The notes beneath the pieces were generated by a model. It ran no database searches. It saw only the letters and a list, made by a program, of their open reading frames with translations, and had not been told where the DNA came from. This document shows positions 34,195 through 43,080 of a stretch of DNA of 64,000 bases, one piece after another. A program made the translations under genes and the position numbers. Position 1 is the first letter of the stretch. Each line of letters starts with the position of its first letter. Source of the DNA: an uncultured Oscillospiraceae bacterium (GTDB lineage Bacteria; Bacillota; Clostridia; Oscillospirales; Oscillospiraceae); assembly GCA_944386985.1 (NCBI GenBank), contig CALXDD010000001.1, positions 1 through 64,000 of the forward strand, in the 5' to 3' direction.

Positions 34195-35562
34195 ATGCAA
34201 CAGAACAGCAATCAAGGTGATTTTACGCAGGGCAGTATCCTGCAGAAGCTGCTGCGGTTCATGGTGCCGGTGTTGGGGGCGCTGATCCTCCAGGCTATGT
34301 ACGGCGCTGTGGACATTTTAGTAGTGGGGAAATTCGGCACCACCGCCGGAATCTCCGGTGTGTCCACCGGCAGCAATATTGTTAACCTGGTCACCTTTAC
34401 CGTGACAGGGCTGGCCATGGGCATTACGGTGCTCATCGGGGAATATCTCGGACGGGGCACCCCGGAGCGGGTAGGAAAGGTCATCGGCGGCGCCGTCTGC
34501 TTTTTCGCGGTGCTGTCGGTGGTGCTGGCAGCGGTCATGGTGGCCTTTGCCCGGCCTCTGGCCCTTTTGATGCAGGCACCGGAGGAGGCTGTGGATCTGA
34601 CGGTGACCTATGTGCGCATCTGCGGCGGCGGAATCCTCTTTATTATTGCCTATAACGTCATCAGCAGTATCTTCCGGGGGTTGGGAAATTCCCGGCTGCC
34701 TCTGATTTTTGTGGCCATCGCCTGCGGAGTGAACATTGTGGGGGATCTGTTCTTTGTGGCGGTGCTCCACATGAACGTGGCCGGAGCCGCTCTGGCCACC
34801 GTCATGGCCCAGGCGGTGAGCGTGGTGCTGTCCCTGGTGATCATCCGCCGGGAGAAGCTGCCCTTCACTATGACCCGGAAGGATATCTGCTTCAACCGGG
34901 AGATCGGCCACTTCGTCCGTGTGGGGACGCCCATCGCCTTTCAGGAGATTTTGACCAATCTCTCCTTCCTGGCCCTGTGCGCCTTCATCAACTGCCTGGG
35001 GCTGGCGGCCTCCTCCGGATACGGAGTGGCCAACAAGATTGTCAGCTTCGTCATGCTGGTGCCCAGCGCCCTCATGCAGTCCATGTCCGCCTTTGTGGCC
35101 CAGAATGTGGGCGCGGGGAAGGAGGACCGGGCGAAACGGGCCATGGTGATGGGGATGAGCATCGGCTGCGTGGTGGGTGTTTTCATCGGGGCCCTGTCCT
35201 ACTTCCGGGGGGACCTGTTGTCCGTGGCATTTGCCAGCGATGAGGAGGTGATCCTCCGCTCGGCGGAGTACCTCAAGGGCTTTGCCTTAGAGGCGGTGGT
35301 CACCAGTGTTCTCTTCAGCTTCATCGGCTACTTCAACGGCCACAGCCAAACGGTCTTCGTCATGATCCAGGGCCTGGCGCAGACCTTCCTGGTGCGCTTG
35401 CCCATGTCCTATCTCATGAGCATCCAGCCCGACGCCAGCCTCACCATGATCGGTCTGGCCGCCCCCAGCGCCACAGTGTTCGGCATCCTCATCAATGTGA
35501 CGTACTTTCTCTGGTATACCCGGCGCCACACAAATTCTTTGAAGGGAGATCTGCGGAAATGA
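34195..35562 (+). CDS. MATE family efflux transporter
   Basis: A 455-residue cation-coupled exporter with about 12 membrane segments in two halves. Family blocks include LRFMVPVLGALILQAMYGAVDILVVGKFG at the N-terminus, IFRGLGNSRLPLIFVAIACGVNI and the second-half ASSGYGVANKIVSF. Members export drugs or metabolites. The frame ends overlapping the phosphoesterase start (ATGA). Confidence 0.92.
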   Translation: MQQNSNQGDFTQGSILQKLLRFMVPVLGALILQAMYGAVDILVVGKFGTTAGISGVSTGSNIVNLVTFTVTGLAMGITVLIGEYLGRGTPERVGKVIGGAVCFFAVLSVVLAAVMVAFARPLALLMQAPEEAVDLTVTYVRICGGGILFIIAYNVISSIFRGLGNSRLPLIFVAIACGVNIVGDLFFVAVLHMNVAGAALATVMAQAVSVVLSLVIIRREKLPFTMTRKDICFNREIGHFVRVGTPIAFQEILTNLSFLALCAFINCLGLAASSGYGVANKIVSFVMLVPSALMQSMSAFVAQNVGAGKEDRAKRAMVMGMSIGCVVGVFIGALSYFRGDLLSVAFASDEEVILRSAEYLKGFALEAVVTSVLFSFIGYFNGHSQTVFVMIQGLAQTFLVRLPMSYLMSIQPDASLTMIGLAAPSATVFGILINVTYFLWYTRRHTNSLKGDLRK

Positions 35563-36011
35563 AGCGAATCGTGATTTTGTCCGACACTCACGGCCTTCTG
35601 CGGCCCCGGGTGCTGGAGGAGTTGGGGAAGGCCGACGTGATCCTCCACGCCGGGGACCTGGACAACCGGGAGACGCTGGAGGCCCTGGAGCGCTTTGACA
35701 ATGTCTACGCCGTTCGGGGCAACTGCGACGCCTACTGGTTCAACGATCTGCCGGAGACCATCCAATTGGAGGTGGAGGAGATCCGGTTTTTCCTCATCCA
35801 CGACAAAAGCCGACTGCCCTGCCGCCCGGCCAAAACCGACGTAGTGGTCTTCGGCCACACCCACAGCCCCTGCGCCGAGAGCCGGGACGGAGCGTTGTGG
35901 CTCAACCCCGGCAGCTGCGGCCCACGGCGGTATGGAAAGCCGGTGTCTCTCTGCTGTATGGAGGCGGAGGAGGGCCGCTACCACCTGGAGTGGGTGGAGA
36001 TTCCGGACTGA
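35559..36011 (+). CDS. Calcineurin-like metallophosphoesterase (YfcE/MJ0936 type)
   Basis: A 150-residue small phosphodiesterase. Metal ligands are in LSDTHG (Asp9, His11), HAGDLDN, RGNCD and VFGHTHSP, the complete set for a dinuclear site. The length is a little below the usual 155-180. It is coupled to the MATE gene by a 4-base overlap. The substrate is not known. Confidence 0.9.
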   Translation: MKRIVILSDTHGLLRPRVLEELGKADVILHAGDLDNRETLEALERFDNVYAVRGNCDAYWFNDLPETIQLEVEEIRFFLIHDKSRLPCRPAKTDVVVFGHTHSPCAESRDGALWLNPGSCGPRRYGKPVSLCCMEAEEGRYHLEWVEIPD

Positions 36012-36087
36012 GGGGAGGAGTTCCCCAAAATCGGAACATCTGCACAGAAGATCCCGCCCCGGCGGCGGGAAGAATGGGAAGTTTCCA

Positions 36088-36117
36088 TTGTAAAGTACAG
36101 GAAATTTGTGTTATACT
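36088..36117 (+). promoter_or_regulatory. Promoter of metG
   Basis: TTGTAA (36088-36093) and TATACT (36112-36117) with an 18-base spacer and an extended TGT just before the -10. No T-box or SAM riboswitch is seen in the short leader. Confidence 0.7.
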
Positions 36118-36171
36118 ATGATTTACGAATAATACGCCCCGGCTTTTGGGGCTTTCAGGAGGACCGCGCCC

Positions 36172-38226
36172 ATGGACAAGAAAAAATTCTATATTACTAC
36201 ACCGATTTATTATCCCAGCGATAAGCTCCACATCGGCCACACCTACTGCACCGTGGCCACCGACGCCATTGCCCGCTACCACCGTCTGCGGGGGGAGGAC
36301 GTCATGTTCCTCACCGGCACCGACGAGCACGGCCAGAAGATCGAGGACAAGGCCAAGGAGGCCGGCGTCACCCCCAAGGAGTTCGTGGACAAGATCGTCT
36401 GCGGCGAGCGGGGGGTTCTGGATCTGTGGAAGCTGATGAACATCTCCAACGACCGCTTCATCCGTACCACCGACGACTATCATGTGGCCGCCATCCAGAA
36501 GATCTTCAAGAAGATGTACGAGAACGGCGACATCTACAAGGGCACCTACAAGGGCAAGTACTGCAAGCCCTGTGAGAGCTTCTGGACTGAGAGCCAGCTG
36601 AAGGACGGCAAATGCCCCGACTGCGGCCGGGAGGTTCAGGACGCGGAGGAGGAGGCTTACTTCTTCCGCCTCTCCAAGTACGCCGACAAGATTCAGGATC
36701 TGCTGGAGAACACCGACTTCCTCCAGCCCCGCTCCCGGGTCAACGAGATGGTGAACAACTTCATCAAGCCGGGCCTGGAGGACCTGTGCGTCTCCCGTAC
36801 CTCTTTCACCTGGGGTGTGCCCGTGGACTTCGATCCGGGCCATGTGGTGTATGTGTGGGTGGACGCTCTCTCCAACTATATCACCGCTCTCGGCTATGAG
36901 AATGACAAGTACGACGACTACAAGAAGTATTGGCCCGCCGACGTCCATATCGTGGGCAAGGAGATCGTCCGCTTCCACTCCATCATCTGGCCCGCCATGC
37001 TCATGAGTCTGGGGGAACCCCTGCCCAAGCACGTCTTCGGCCACGGCTGGCTGCTGCTGGACGGCGGCAAGATGAGCAAGTCCAAGGGCAATGTGGTGGA
37101 CCCCTATATTCTGGCCGAGCACTTCGGCGTGGATGCCCTGCGGTTCTTCCTCATGCGGACCTTCCCCTTCGGCTCCGACGGCAACTTCTCCAACGAGCTT
37201 TTGATCCAGACCATCAATACCGACCTTGCCAACGACCTTGGCAACCTGGTCAGCCGCACCACCGCCATGGTGGGCAAGTATTTCGGCGGAAGGCTGCCCG
37301 CGGGCTGCGGCGCTACGGAGATGGAACAGGGTGCGGCCTGCTCCGCCCGTCGGGAGGCCACGATCCCCAACGGCGACTTCCTTCTTGATCCCGATGATCC
37401 CGTCCGCTATGATATGGATCTGGTGCTCAAGGCCGCCGGTCTCCGGTTCGACTACGAGGCCGCCATGGACGCCTATGCCCCCCACAAGGCACTGGAGGAG
37501 GTCTTCAAAGTCATCCAGCGGGCCAACAAGTATATCGACGAGAACGCCCCCTGGGCGCTGGCCAAGGACATGGAGGCAAACGGCAAACGGCTGGCCCATG
37601 TGATGTACAATCTCCTGGAGACCACCCGCATCTGCGCCATTCTCCTGATCCCCTTCATGCCGGAGAGCATGGACAAGCTCTTCCAGCAGATCGGCGCCTG
37701 TGAGGGCTGCCGCACCTGGGACAGCGCCGCTCAGTGGGGCAGTCTCAGCGACACCGCCGAGCCTGCCAAGGGGGAGAACCTGTTCCCCCGTGTGGACATG
37801 GAGAAGGCCCTCCAGGAGCTGGAGGAGGCCGCCGAGGAGGCCCGGAAGGCATCTCTGCCTGATATCGAGTTGGAGCCCCAAAGCGCCGAGCAGGTGGATT
37901 TTGACACCTTCTGCAAGAGCGATTTCCGGGCGGTGAAGGTGAAGGCCTGCGAGAATGTGAAGAAGTCCGCCAAGCTTTTGAAGTTCACCCTGGACGACGG
38001 CACCGGCGTGGACCGGCAGATTCTCTCCGGCATCGCCGCCTGGTACAAGCCCGAGGAGCTGGTGGGGAAGACCCTGCTGGCCATTGTGAACCTGCCGCCC
38101 CGGAAGATGATGGGCCAGGAGAGCTGCGGCATGCTGATCTCCGCCGTCCATAAGGAGAAGGGCGAGGAGAAGCTGAATCTGGTGATGCTGGACGACAAAA
38201 TCCCGGCAGGCGCCAAGATGTGCTGA
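36172..38226 (+). CDS. metG: Methionyl-tRNA synthetase
   Basis: A 684-residue class I aminoacyl-tRNA synthetase that charges tRNA-Met. The HIGH motif is at 20-23, the zinc knuckle Cys are 131, 134, 148 and 151, and KMSKS is at 300-304. The anticodon-binding helical domain follows, then a C-terminal EMAP/Trbp111-type tRNA-binding domain (about 573-684, FCKSDFRAVKVKACENV onward). An inserted segment of about 30 residues (after GCGATEMEQGAAC) lies before the anticodon domain, common in Clostridia. Confidence 0.97.
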   Translation: MDKKKFYITTPIYYPSDKLHIGHTYCTVATDAIARYHRLRGEDVMFLTGTDEHGQKIEDKAKEAGVTPKEFVDKIVCGERGVLDLWKLMNISNDRFIRTTDDYHVAAIQKIFKKMYENGDIYKGTYKGKYCKPCESFWTESQLKDGKCPDCGREVQDAEEEAYFFRLSKYADKIQDLLENTDFLQPRSRVNEMVNNFIKPGLEDLCVSRTSFTWGVPVDFDPGHVVYVWVDALSNYITALGYENDKYDDYKKYWPADVHIVGKEIVRFHSIIWPAMLMSLGEPLPKHVFGHGWLLLDGGKMSKSKGNVVDPYILAEHFGVDALRFFLMRTFPFGSDGNFSNELLIQTINTDLANDLGNLVSRTTAMVGKYFGGRLPAGCGATEMEQGAACSARREATIPNGDFLLDPDDPVRYDMDLVLKAAGLRFDYEAAMDAYAPHKALEEVFKVIQRANKYIDENAPWALAKDMEANGKRLAHVMYNLLETTRICAILLIPFMPESMDKLFQQIGACEGCRTWDSAAQWGSLSDTAEPAKGENLFPRVDMEKALQELEEAAEEARKASLPDIELEPQSAEQVDFDTFCKSDFRAVKVKACENVKKSAKLLKFTLDDGTGVDRQILSGIAAWYKPEELVGKTLLAIVNLPPRKMMGQESCGMLISAVHKEKGEEKLNLVMLDDKIPAGAKMC

Positions 38227-38250
38227 GTGTCAGGAAAAAGGGGGGCGCCC

Positions 38251-38457
38251 ATGTACCGCTATGAATATGTGACGCTGTACACCGGCGGCGGCTTCTGGAT
38301 CAACAACAGCAGCTGCGAGCACCGGGAGATCATCAACCAATACGCCGCCCAGGGTTGGCGGTATGTGGGGTATATCCCGACCCGCTTCTCCGGCGAGGGC
38401 GGCACCAAGGAAGTCGACCTGATTTTTGAACGGGAGGACGAGAACGCCCGCCCATAA
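38251..38457 (+). CDS. DUF4177 domain small protein
   Basis: A 68-residue protein of the DUF4177 family, with the pattern YEYVTLYTGGGFW ... HREIINQYAAQGWRYVGYIP. These proteins have a small beta-alpha-beta fold and no assigned role. The ATG at 38251 with AGGGGGG upstream is preferred to a GTG at 38227. It lies 24 bases after metG and 22 before the next gene, in the same run. Confidence 0.75.
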   Translation: MYRYEYVTLYTGGGFWINNSSCEHREIINQYAAQGWRYVGYIPTRFSGEGGTKEVDLIFEREDENARP

Positions 38458-38479
38458 CAACCATAAGGAGGGTATTGCC

Positions 38480-38872
38480 ATGCAGGAAGTCTATGAGTTT
38501 TTGAAGCAGTGCGGCACCTACTATCTGGCTACCATCGACGGCGACCAGGCCCGGGTGCGTCCCTTCGGCACCATCGATATCTTTGACGGCCGTCTCACCA
38601 TCCAGACCGGCAAGGTGAAGCCGGTGTCCCGGCAGATGACGGAGAACCCCAAGGTGGAGATCTGCGCCTTCCAGAACGGCACCTGGCTGCGTCTGGCGGC
38701 CACAGCGGTGGAAGATCCCCGGATCGAGGCTCAGAAGCACATGCTGGACGCCTATCCCAATCTGCAAAGCCGGTATGCCCCCGGCGACGGAAACACCCAA
38801 ATCTTTGCGCTGACAAATTGCACCGCAACCTTTTCTTCCTTTACCGCCCCTGATCGAACGGTGACCTTCTGA
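38480..38872 (+). CDS. Pyridoxamine 5'-phosphate oxidase-family flavin/cofactor-binding protein
   Basis: A 130-residue split-barrel protein of the PNPOx-like family. The N-terminal block YYLATIDGDQARVRPFGTIDIFDGRL and GKVKPVSRQMTENPKVEICAF are typical. Such proteins bind FMN or F420-like cofactors; the substrate is not known here. The start at 38480 has AAGGAGG upstream. A terminator closes the metG run right after it. Confidence 0.83.
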   Translation: MQEVYEFLKQCGTYYLATIDGDQARVRPFGTIDIFDGRLTIQTGKVKPVSRQMTENPKVEICAFQNGTWLRLAATAVEDPRIEAQKHMLDAYPNLQSRYAPGDGNTQIFALTNCTATFSSFTAPDRTVTF

Positions 38873-38877
38873 AAAAC

Positions 38878-38915
38878 GCCTCCTCCGGAATTTTCGGAGG
38901 AGGCACTTCTTTTTG
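38878..38915. terminator. Terminator after the metG gene run
   Basis: GCCTCCTCCG/CGGAGGAGGC with a loop of 7 bases is followed by ACTTCTTTTT. It lies between convergent genes. Confidence 0.9.
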
Positions 38916-38955
38916 CCCCCAGACGAAGGAGGGGGTGCTTTTTTACACTCTGATC

Positions 38956-39498
38956 CTATTCCAAGCAGAGAAGTCCGCCGATCAGCAGGTAGTAGGGGGG
39001 AAGGTCCTCCCCCTTGGCCCACAGAAGCTCCAGCCCAAACTGGTCCCTGGCCGCGGCGGCTACGTTGCCCCCCAGGGACTCCATGGAATAGCGGAAGGTC
39101 TCCGGGTGGCAGCAGGGCGCGCCCTGGGCCATGGGGCAGGGATCACAACGCTCACAGGCTCCGGGAGACAGGGCCATGCTGCCGGGGAGCTGGGCCTCCT
39201 GGCGCAGAAGGTCCTGCAGAAAGCGGTCCTTCTCCCGGTGCAGCACTTCCAGGCCCTCCCGGGCGTTTCCCAGACGGTCACCGGGGGCAAAGGAGATCTG
39301 CCGGGCGGAGAGGGAGACGGTGTGCCACCTTTGCCAGTAGTCCTCCGGGGCAAAGTCGTAGGGCGGGCAGGTGCCGCGCCTGCCGAAGTTGGGGCACTGG
39401 CGGCAGCAGGCGAGAAATTTAGGCACGTCCACATAGGCTGAGAGAAAACGCTCCACAGGCAGCGGGCGGCTGCTGAGGGTGCGGATGGCGACTTCCAT
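38956..39498 (-). CDS. DUF2284 predicted metal-binding protein
   Basis: A 180-residue cysteine-rich protein of the DUF2284 family. Two Cys clusters are visible: CRQCPNFGRRGTCPPY near residues 32-46, and CERCDPCPMAQGAPCCHP near 115-130, which together could hold Fe-S clusters. No membrane segment is present. Function is unknown. It has its own promoter and diverges from the membrane protein gene. Confidence 0.85.
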   Translation of the reverse strand: MEVAIRTLSSRPLPVERFLSAYVDVPKFLACCRQCPNFGRRGTCPPYDFAPEDYWQRWHTVSLSARQISFAPGDRLGNAREGLEVLHREKDRFLQDLLRQEAQLPGSMALSPGACERCDPCPMAQGAPCCHPETFRYSMESLGGNVAAAARDQFGLELLWAKGEDLPPYYLLIGGLLCLE

Positions 39499-39531
39499 TG
39501 GGATTGCTCCTTCCTGTTAGGGGTTACTGTC

Positions 39532-39560
39532 AGTATACCTCCAGGGGAAAAAGGATGCAA
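39532..39560 (-). promoter_or_regulatory. Promoter of the DUF2284 gene
   Basis: Minus-strand TTGCAT (39560-39555) and TATACT (39537-39532) with a 17-base spacer. Confidence 0.7.
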
Positions 39561-39569
39561 GAGGCGGGG

Positions 39570-39599
39570 TTGACGGCGGAGTGGAAAACAGGGTAGAAT
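39570..39599 (+). promoter_or_regulatory. Promoter of the multi-pass membrane protein gene
   Basis: TTGACG (39570-39575) and TAGAAT (39594-39599) with an 18-base spacer, directly back to back with the DUF2284 promoter. Confidence 0.65.
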
Positions 39600-39633
39600 G
39601 GACGAGTAGATCCCAGAAAGGAGATATAGCGGC

Positions 39634-40461
39634 GTGAAACGAGAAAAAAAGGACAAGGGCTTTCGACATGTCGAGCACAGGCGGGCGGTGACCACCGTAT
39701 ATGTGCTGCTGCGGGTGGCGGTGATCGCCATGATGGTGGCGCAATTTTTTAACGGGAATTATGAAAATGTGTTCCTGTGCGGTCTGACGCTGATCCTCTT
39801 TACCATGCCCGCCCTGATTGAGCGGAGGCTGCGGGTGGATCTGCCGGACACCCTGGAGATCATTATTCTGCTGTTCATCTTTGCGGCGGAGATCTTAGGG
39901 GAGATCCGGGCCTATTATGTGAAATTTGAGCACTGGGACACCATGCTCCATACGATGAACGGCTTCCTCTGCGCCGCCATCGGCTTTTCCCTGGTGGATC
40001 TTCTCAACCGGCAGAAGAAGGAGTCCCTGCGGCTGTCTCCCTTCTACATGGCGGTCACCGCCTTCTGCTTTTCCATGACCATCGGCGTGCTGTGGGAGTT
40101 CGCCGAGTTCACCATGGACCAGCTCTTCTTGATGGATACCCAGAAGGACACGGTGATCCATGCCTTTTCCACCGTCATGCTGGACCCAACCAACCAGAAC
40201 GTGGCGGTACCAGTGCGGGATATTGCCGATGTGATCATCGTCCACAGCGACGGGACCCAGCAGGCTCTGGGACTGGGGGGCTATGTGGATGTGGGAATCC
40301 ATGATACCATTGAGGATCTGTTCGTGAACTTCATCGGCGCGGTGGTTTTCTCCGCTGTGGGATACTTCTATGTGAAGAGCCGGGGAAAGGGCCGCTTTGC
40401 CCGGCGGTTTATTCCCCAGGTGGTGGAGGAGAAAGCCGGAGAGAAGGAAGAACAGACATGA
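39634..40461 (+). CDS. Multi-pass membrane protein (possibly YjdF/DUF2238-like)
   Basis: A 275-residue integral membrane protein with about six hydrophobic segments. The segments around LHTMNGFLCAAIGFSLVDLLNR and GVLWEFAEFTMDQLF resemble the YjdF/DUF2238 group, but this is tentative. The C-terminus is basic and cytosolic. It begins with GTG at 39634, preceded by AAAGGAG. It is monocistronic with a terminator following. Function unknown. Confidence 0.72.
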   Translation: MKREKKDKGFRHVEHRRAVTTVYVLLRVAVIAMMVAQFFNGNYENVFLCGLTLILFTMPALIERRLRVDLPDTLEIIILLFIFAAEILGEIRAYYVKFEHWDTMLHTMNGFLCAAIGFSLVDLLNRQKKESLRLSPFYMAVTAFCFSMTIGVLWEFAEFTMDQLFLMDTQKDTVIHAFSTVMLDPTNQNVAVPVRDIADVIIVHSDGTQQALGLGGYVDVGIHDTIEDLFVNFIGAVVFSAVGYFYVKSRGKGRFARRFIPQVVEEKAGEKEEQT

Positions 40462-40510
40462 GGGACGCCTTCCGGCGGGACAGTCGCCGCATCGGCGGAT
40501 AGAAAAGAAC

Positions 40511-40548
40511 AGAGCAGCGGATGGAAGCAAAACTCCTTCCGCTGCTCT
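40511..40548. terminator. Bidirectional terminator
   Basis: AGAGCAGCGGA pairs with TCCGCTGCTCT, followed by TTATT on the plus strand and GTTCTTTTC on the minus strand. It separates convergent genes. Confidence 0.85.
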
Positions 40549-40581
40549 TTATTATGCCCCTCCAAAGGCAGAGCGGTGCGT

Positions 40582-41280
40582 TCACACATAAAATTCCTCC
40601 AGGGTGTCCAGACACAGACAGCCCAGATGTCCCCCGTGGCCGCAGCCGCAGTCTATGGCGATATGCCGGTTCGCCTGATAAATCCGGTCCGGAGCGGGAT
40701 TTTCCGGAATATTTCTCGTAGGGGTATGGCCGGTCACCAAAAAACGGTCCCGGTAATAGACCTTGCTGTAGTCCAGACGGGTCCAGAGCAGCTCGTGGAG
40801 GGCGTAATCCCCCAGAGGGCGGCGGGGAGAAAAATGATCAGGCCCCGCGTGAGTCAGGAGGTAGGACTGTCCGCCGGCCTCCACCTCCTCATACAGAGAA
40901 AACTCTCCCAGATACTCCCGCACCGCCTGCCGCTGATCCGGGGACAGGCGCCGGAACCCCTCCAGCGTGGGGGCGCCCCCCTGGCTCTGCCAGTGCAGGA
41001 AGCTGCACAGATCCTCCGCGTGAAGTGCGGAGAGGTTCTGCTCTGTTACCTCCTTCATCAGGAACGCCAAACAGCAGGCAAACATGTACTCGTGGTTGCC
41101 CAGCAGCGGCACCACGTTGGGCCGTTCCATCATGTCCAGCAGGAGCTCCACCGGCTGCCCGCCCCGATCCACCACATCGCCCAGCACATAGAGGGTGTCC
41201 GCCTCAGAAAGCCCGATCCGGTCCAGCATTCCGCAATACCGGGAATAGTCGCCGTGGATATCAGAGATACAATAGTGCAT
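40582..41280 (-). CDS. Serine/threonine-phosphatase-type metallophosphoesterase
   Basis: A 232-residue PPP-family phosphoesterase similar to bacterial Ser/Thr phosphatases and diadenosine tetraphosphatases. All signature blocks are visible: SDIHGD (6-11), GDVVDRG (34-40), LGNHEYM and the C-terminal THAGPDH and ALDCGCGHGG-like HIAIDCGCG. The physiological substrate is not known. It is followed by a terminator and preceded by a poorly coding stretch. Confidence 0.9.
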   Translation of the reverse strand: MHYCISDIHGDYSRYCGMLDRIGLSEADTLYVLGDVVDRGGQPVELLLDMMERPNVVPLLGNHEYMFACCLAFLMKEVTEQNLSALHAEDLCSFLHWQSQGGAPTLEGFRRLSPDQRQAVREYLGEFSLYEEVEAGGQSYLLTHAGPDHFSPRRPLGDYALHELLWTRLDYSKVYYRDRFLVTGHTPTRNIPENPAPDRIYQANRHIAIDCGCGHGGHLGCLCLDTLEEFYV

Positions 41281-41399
41281 GTTTTTTTCCGCCTCCTGTT
41301 AAAAAATCCCCTTGGGAATGGGAGTATGTCCGCTGAATTCACCGCATGGACACTGGCCAGGGGATACACTTTCGGGGCACAATCAGCACCAGATCCGTG

Positions 41400-41750
41400 T
41401 GATCTATCTCCGGGTGGTTTTATGGCCCTGGCCGTGGTATACTTACTTTGTACAGCAACCGGAGATGCGTCTTGCCGGAGGATTCCTGAAGCTCCTCCGG
41501 GACAAGGGCGTGCAGCCTGCCGATTTCAGCGTGGAGGGTCTCAGCCACGAGGATCTCAGCCGCGGTGTGGCTCAGGCTGCAAAAAGAATGAGGCGCCAAG
41601 GATGCCGGGGACGAGATTGTCATGGGCGGCATGAGTATGCTGCAGCGGCAGGGCATGCCGGTCTTCATGCTGTTTGCCGGCAAGGATATGCCTGCCGGGG
41701 GAGCCGGAGAAGTGCGCTTCATGACAGAACAGAGGAAAGGAATGAACAGA
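41400..41750 (+). pseudogene. Possible decayed coding remnant
   Basis: Between the phosphatase and the ABM protein is a 470-base gap with no intact gene. Two plus-strand reading frames read like protein pieces: FLKLLRDKGVQPADFSVEGL in one frame, then DAGDEIVMGGMSMLQRQGM in another, immediately after a TGA. The shift of frame with continuous-looking codon use suggests a frameshifted relic. I do not recognise the parent family. The part 41281-41399 holds only the phosphatase leader. Confidence 0.3.
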
Positions 41751-42059
41751 ATGAAACCAGTGTTACTGCTTGTTACCTACACCGCAAAGCCTGGTATGCG
41801 GGAGAACTTCCTGCAGGAAGTGGAGGAAAACAGAATTTTGGAGGCCATTCGGGGAGAGGACGGCTGCATCAGCTACGACTACTTCCTGGCGGCGGAGGAC
41901 GGGGACTGTCTTCTGCTGGTGGAGAAGTGGGCAACCGGGGAGCAGCAGCAGACTCACATGGCGCAGCCCCACATGAAGACTTTGGCGGAAATCAAGGGGC
42001 GCTGGATTGCACAGACCAGCATTGAGCGCATTGACTTGGAGGAAGAAAAGCAAAACTAA
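41751..42059 (+). CDS. Antibiotic biosynthesis monooxygenase (ABM)-family protein
   Basis: A 102-residue ABM/dimeric alpha-beta barrel protein. The pattern VTYTAKPGMRENFLQEVEE ... GCISYDYFLAAEDGDCLLLVEKWA and HMKTLAE is characteristic of putative quinol monooxygenases such as YgiN. Members act on quinones or have no known substrate. The ATG at 41751 is preferred, with GGAAAGGA about 10 bases upstream; 41742 is an alternative but too close. It is flanked by a terminator downstream. Confidence 0.82.
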   Translation: MKPVLLLVTYTAKPGMRENFLQEVEENRILEAIRGEDGCISYDYFLAAEDGDCLLLVEKWATGEQQQTHMAQPHMKTLAEIKGRWIAQTSIERIDLEEEKQN

Positions 42060-42085
42060 AATTTCCTGCCATTCCGCAAAGAGAA

Positions 42086-42118
42086 AACATCCCCGGCATC
42101 CGCAAATGCCGGGGTGTT
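42086..42118. terminator. Bidirectional terminator
   Basis: AACATCCCCGGCAT pairs with ATGCCGGGGTGTT. The minus strand continues with TTTTCTCTTT, ending the cheY-type operon; the plus strand ends the ABM gene. Confidence 0.85.
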
Positions 42119-42188
42119 TGCTATATAATCTGTGGAGAACTTCTCAGGGATACCGGAAAGGGCGGCGGTGTGCTGCGAGGCCCTGTGC

Positions 42189-42563
42189 TCAGGCGTTTGC
42201 GTCGCCGATGGCATGCTGAATGGCCGGAAGGAGCTGGTCGCGGTCAAAAGGCTTATAGACAAAGCCCTTTGTGCCGATGCTGTTGGCCTCATTGATGGTA
42301 TCATCATAGGCCAGGGAGGACACCATCAGCACATTGGCGTCGGGATGCTCCTGCAGCAACAGACGGGCCGCCTCCAGTCCATCCATGCCGGGCATCAAAA
42401 TGTCCATGGTCACGAGATCCGGCTTGACTTCATCATACATACGTAACGCGTCTTCTCCGCTCTGGCAGCAGGCAGCCACTTGATAATCGGTGTCGTCCAG
42501 GATCTTCTGCAGCTGCAGCTGCGCCATTCGGGAATCGTCCACTACCATGATTTTCTTTGACAT
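42189..42563 (-). CDS. CheY-like response regulator
   Basis: A 124-residue single receiver domain. Acidic pocket Asp9-Asp10, phosphoacceptor Asp54 in TMDILMPGMDG, Ser82-Ser83 in MVSSLAYDD and Lys104 in YKPF are all present. It ends in a short tail, with no output domain, as expected for a chemotaxis regulator. It lies 14 bases after the CheX-like gene. Note Ser in place of the commoner Thr at the switch. Confidence 0.92.
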   Translation of the reverse strand: MSKKIMVVDDSRMAQLQLQKILDDTDYQVAACCQSGEDALRMYDEVKPDLVTMDILMPGMDGLEAARLLLQEHPDANVLMVSSLAYDDTINEANSIGTKGFVYKPFDRDQLLPAIQHAIGDANA

Positions 42564-42577
42564 ACGCTTGCTCCTTT

Positions 42578-43063
42578 TTAATTCTCATCCATACAGTGTT
42601 CTTTTGAAAGGAAAGGGATCTGATAAATCAACTGGGCACATTCGTTGCAATTGCTGGTGTAGCGCAGCACAAGCCGTGAATCGTTCTGCCCGTCCGGGAG
42701 ATGCTGACCAACATAAAAAGTGGGGATCTGAAACCGGGAGGATAGATGCGTATCCTCAAATAAGTGTGCCACGACCTGTCCGCAGATCACATTAAAGTAT
42801 TCCTTCGAAAAGTCCTCAATATCCTTCTGGGCAACCTTTTCCTCCTGCATCACATTTTTTGTCAGGCGGATAAACAGGCTGGTGTCTGCGCACAGCGTCA
42901 GGGAGGCGTGATAGTTTCCCTCAAAAACAGTATGTACCGTACATATATTGTTGGAAAGGACAGAGTCCTTTTTGCATAACTGGATATTGGCAACCCGGTT
43001 TGTAATATCCCGCATTACACTGTCCAAAACATTTTGGACTTCACACTGTGGAAGCGAGTTCAA
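42578..43063 (-). CDS. CheX-like chemotaxis phosphatase domain protein
   Basis: A 161-residue protein of the CheX/CheC family, which dephosphorylates CheY-P. The catalytic ExxN motif is visible as Glu88-Tyr-Phe-Asn91 in KEYFNVICGQ, at the right position in the fold. It sits between fapA and the cheY-like gene, so the receiver encoded next to it is the likely substrate. It may be flagellum-linked. Confidence 0.8.
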   Translation of the reverse strand: MNSLPQCEVQNVLDSVMRDITNRVANIQLCKKDSVLSNNICTVHTVFEGNYHASLTLCADTSLFIRLTKNVMQEEKVAQKDIEDFSKEYFNVICGQVVAHLFEDTHLSSRFQIPTFYVGQHLPDGQNDSRLVLRYTSNCNECAQLIYQIPFLSKEHCMDEN

Positions 43064-43080
43064 AATACAACCCCCTTTTC

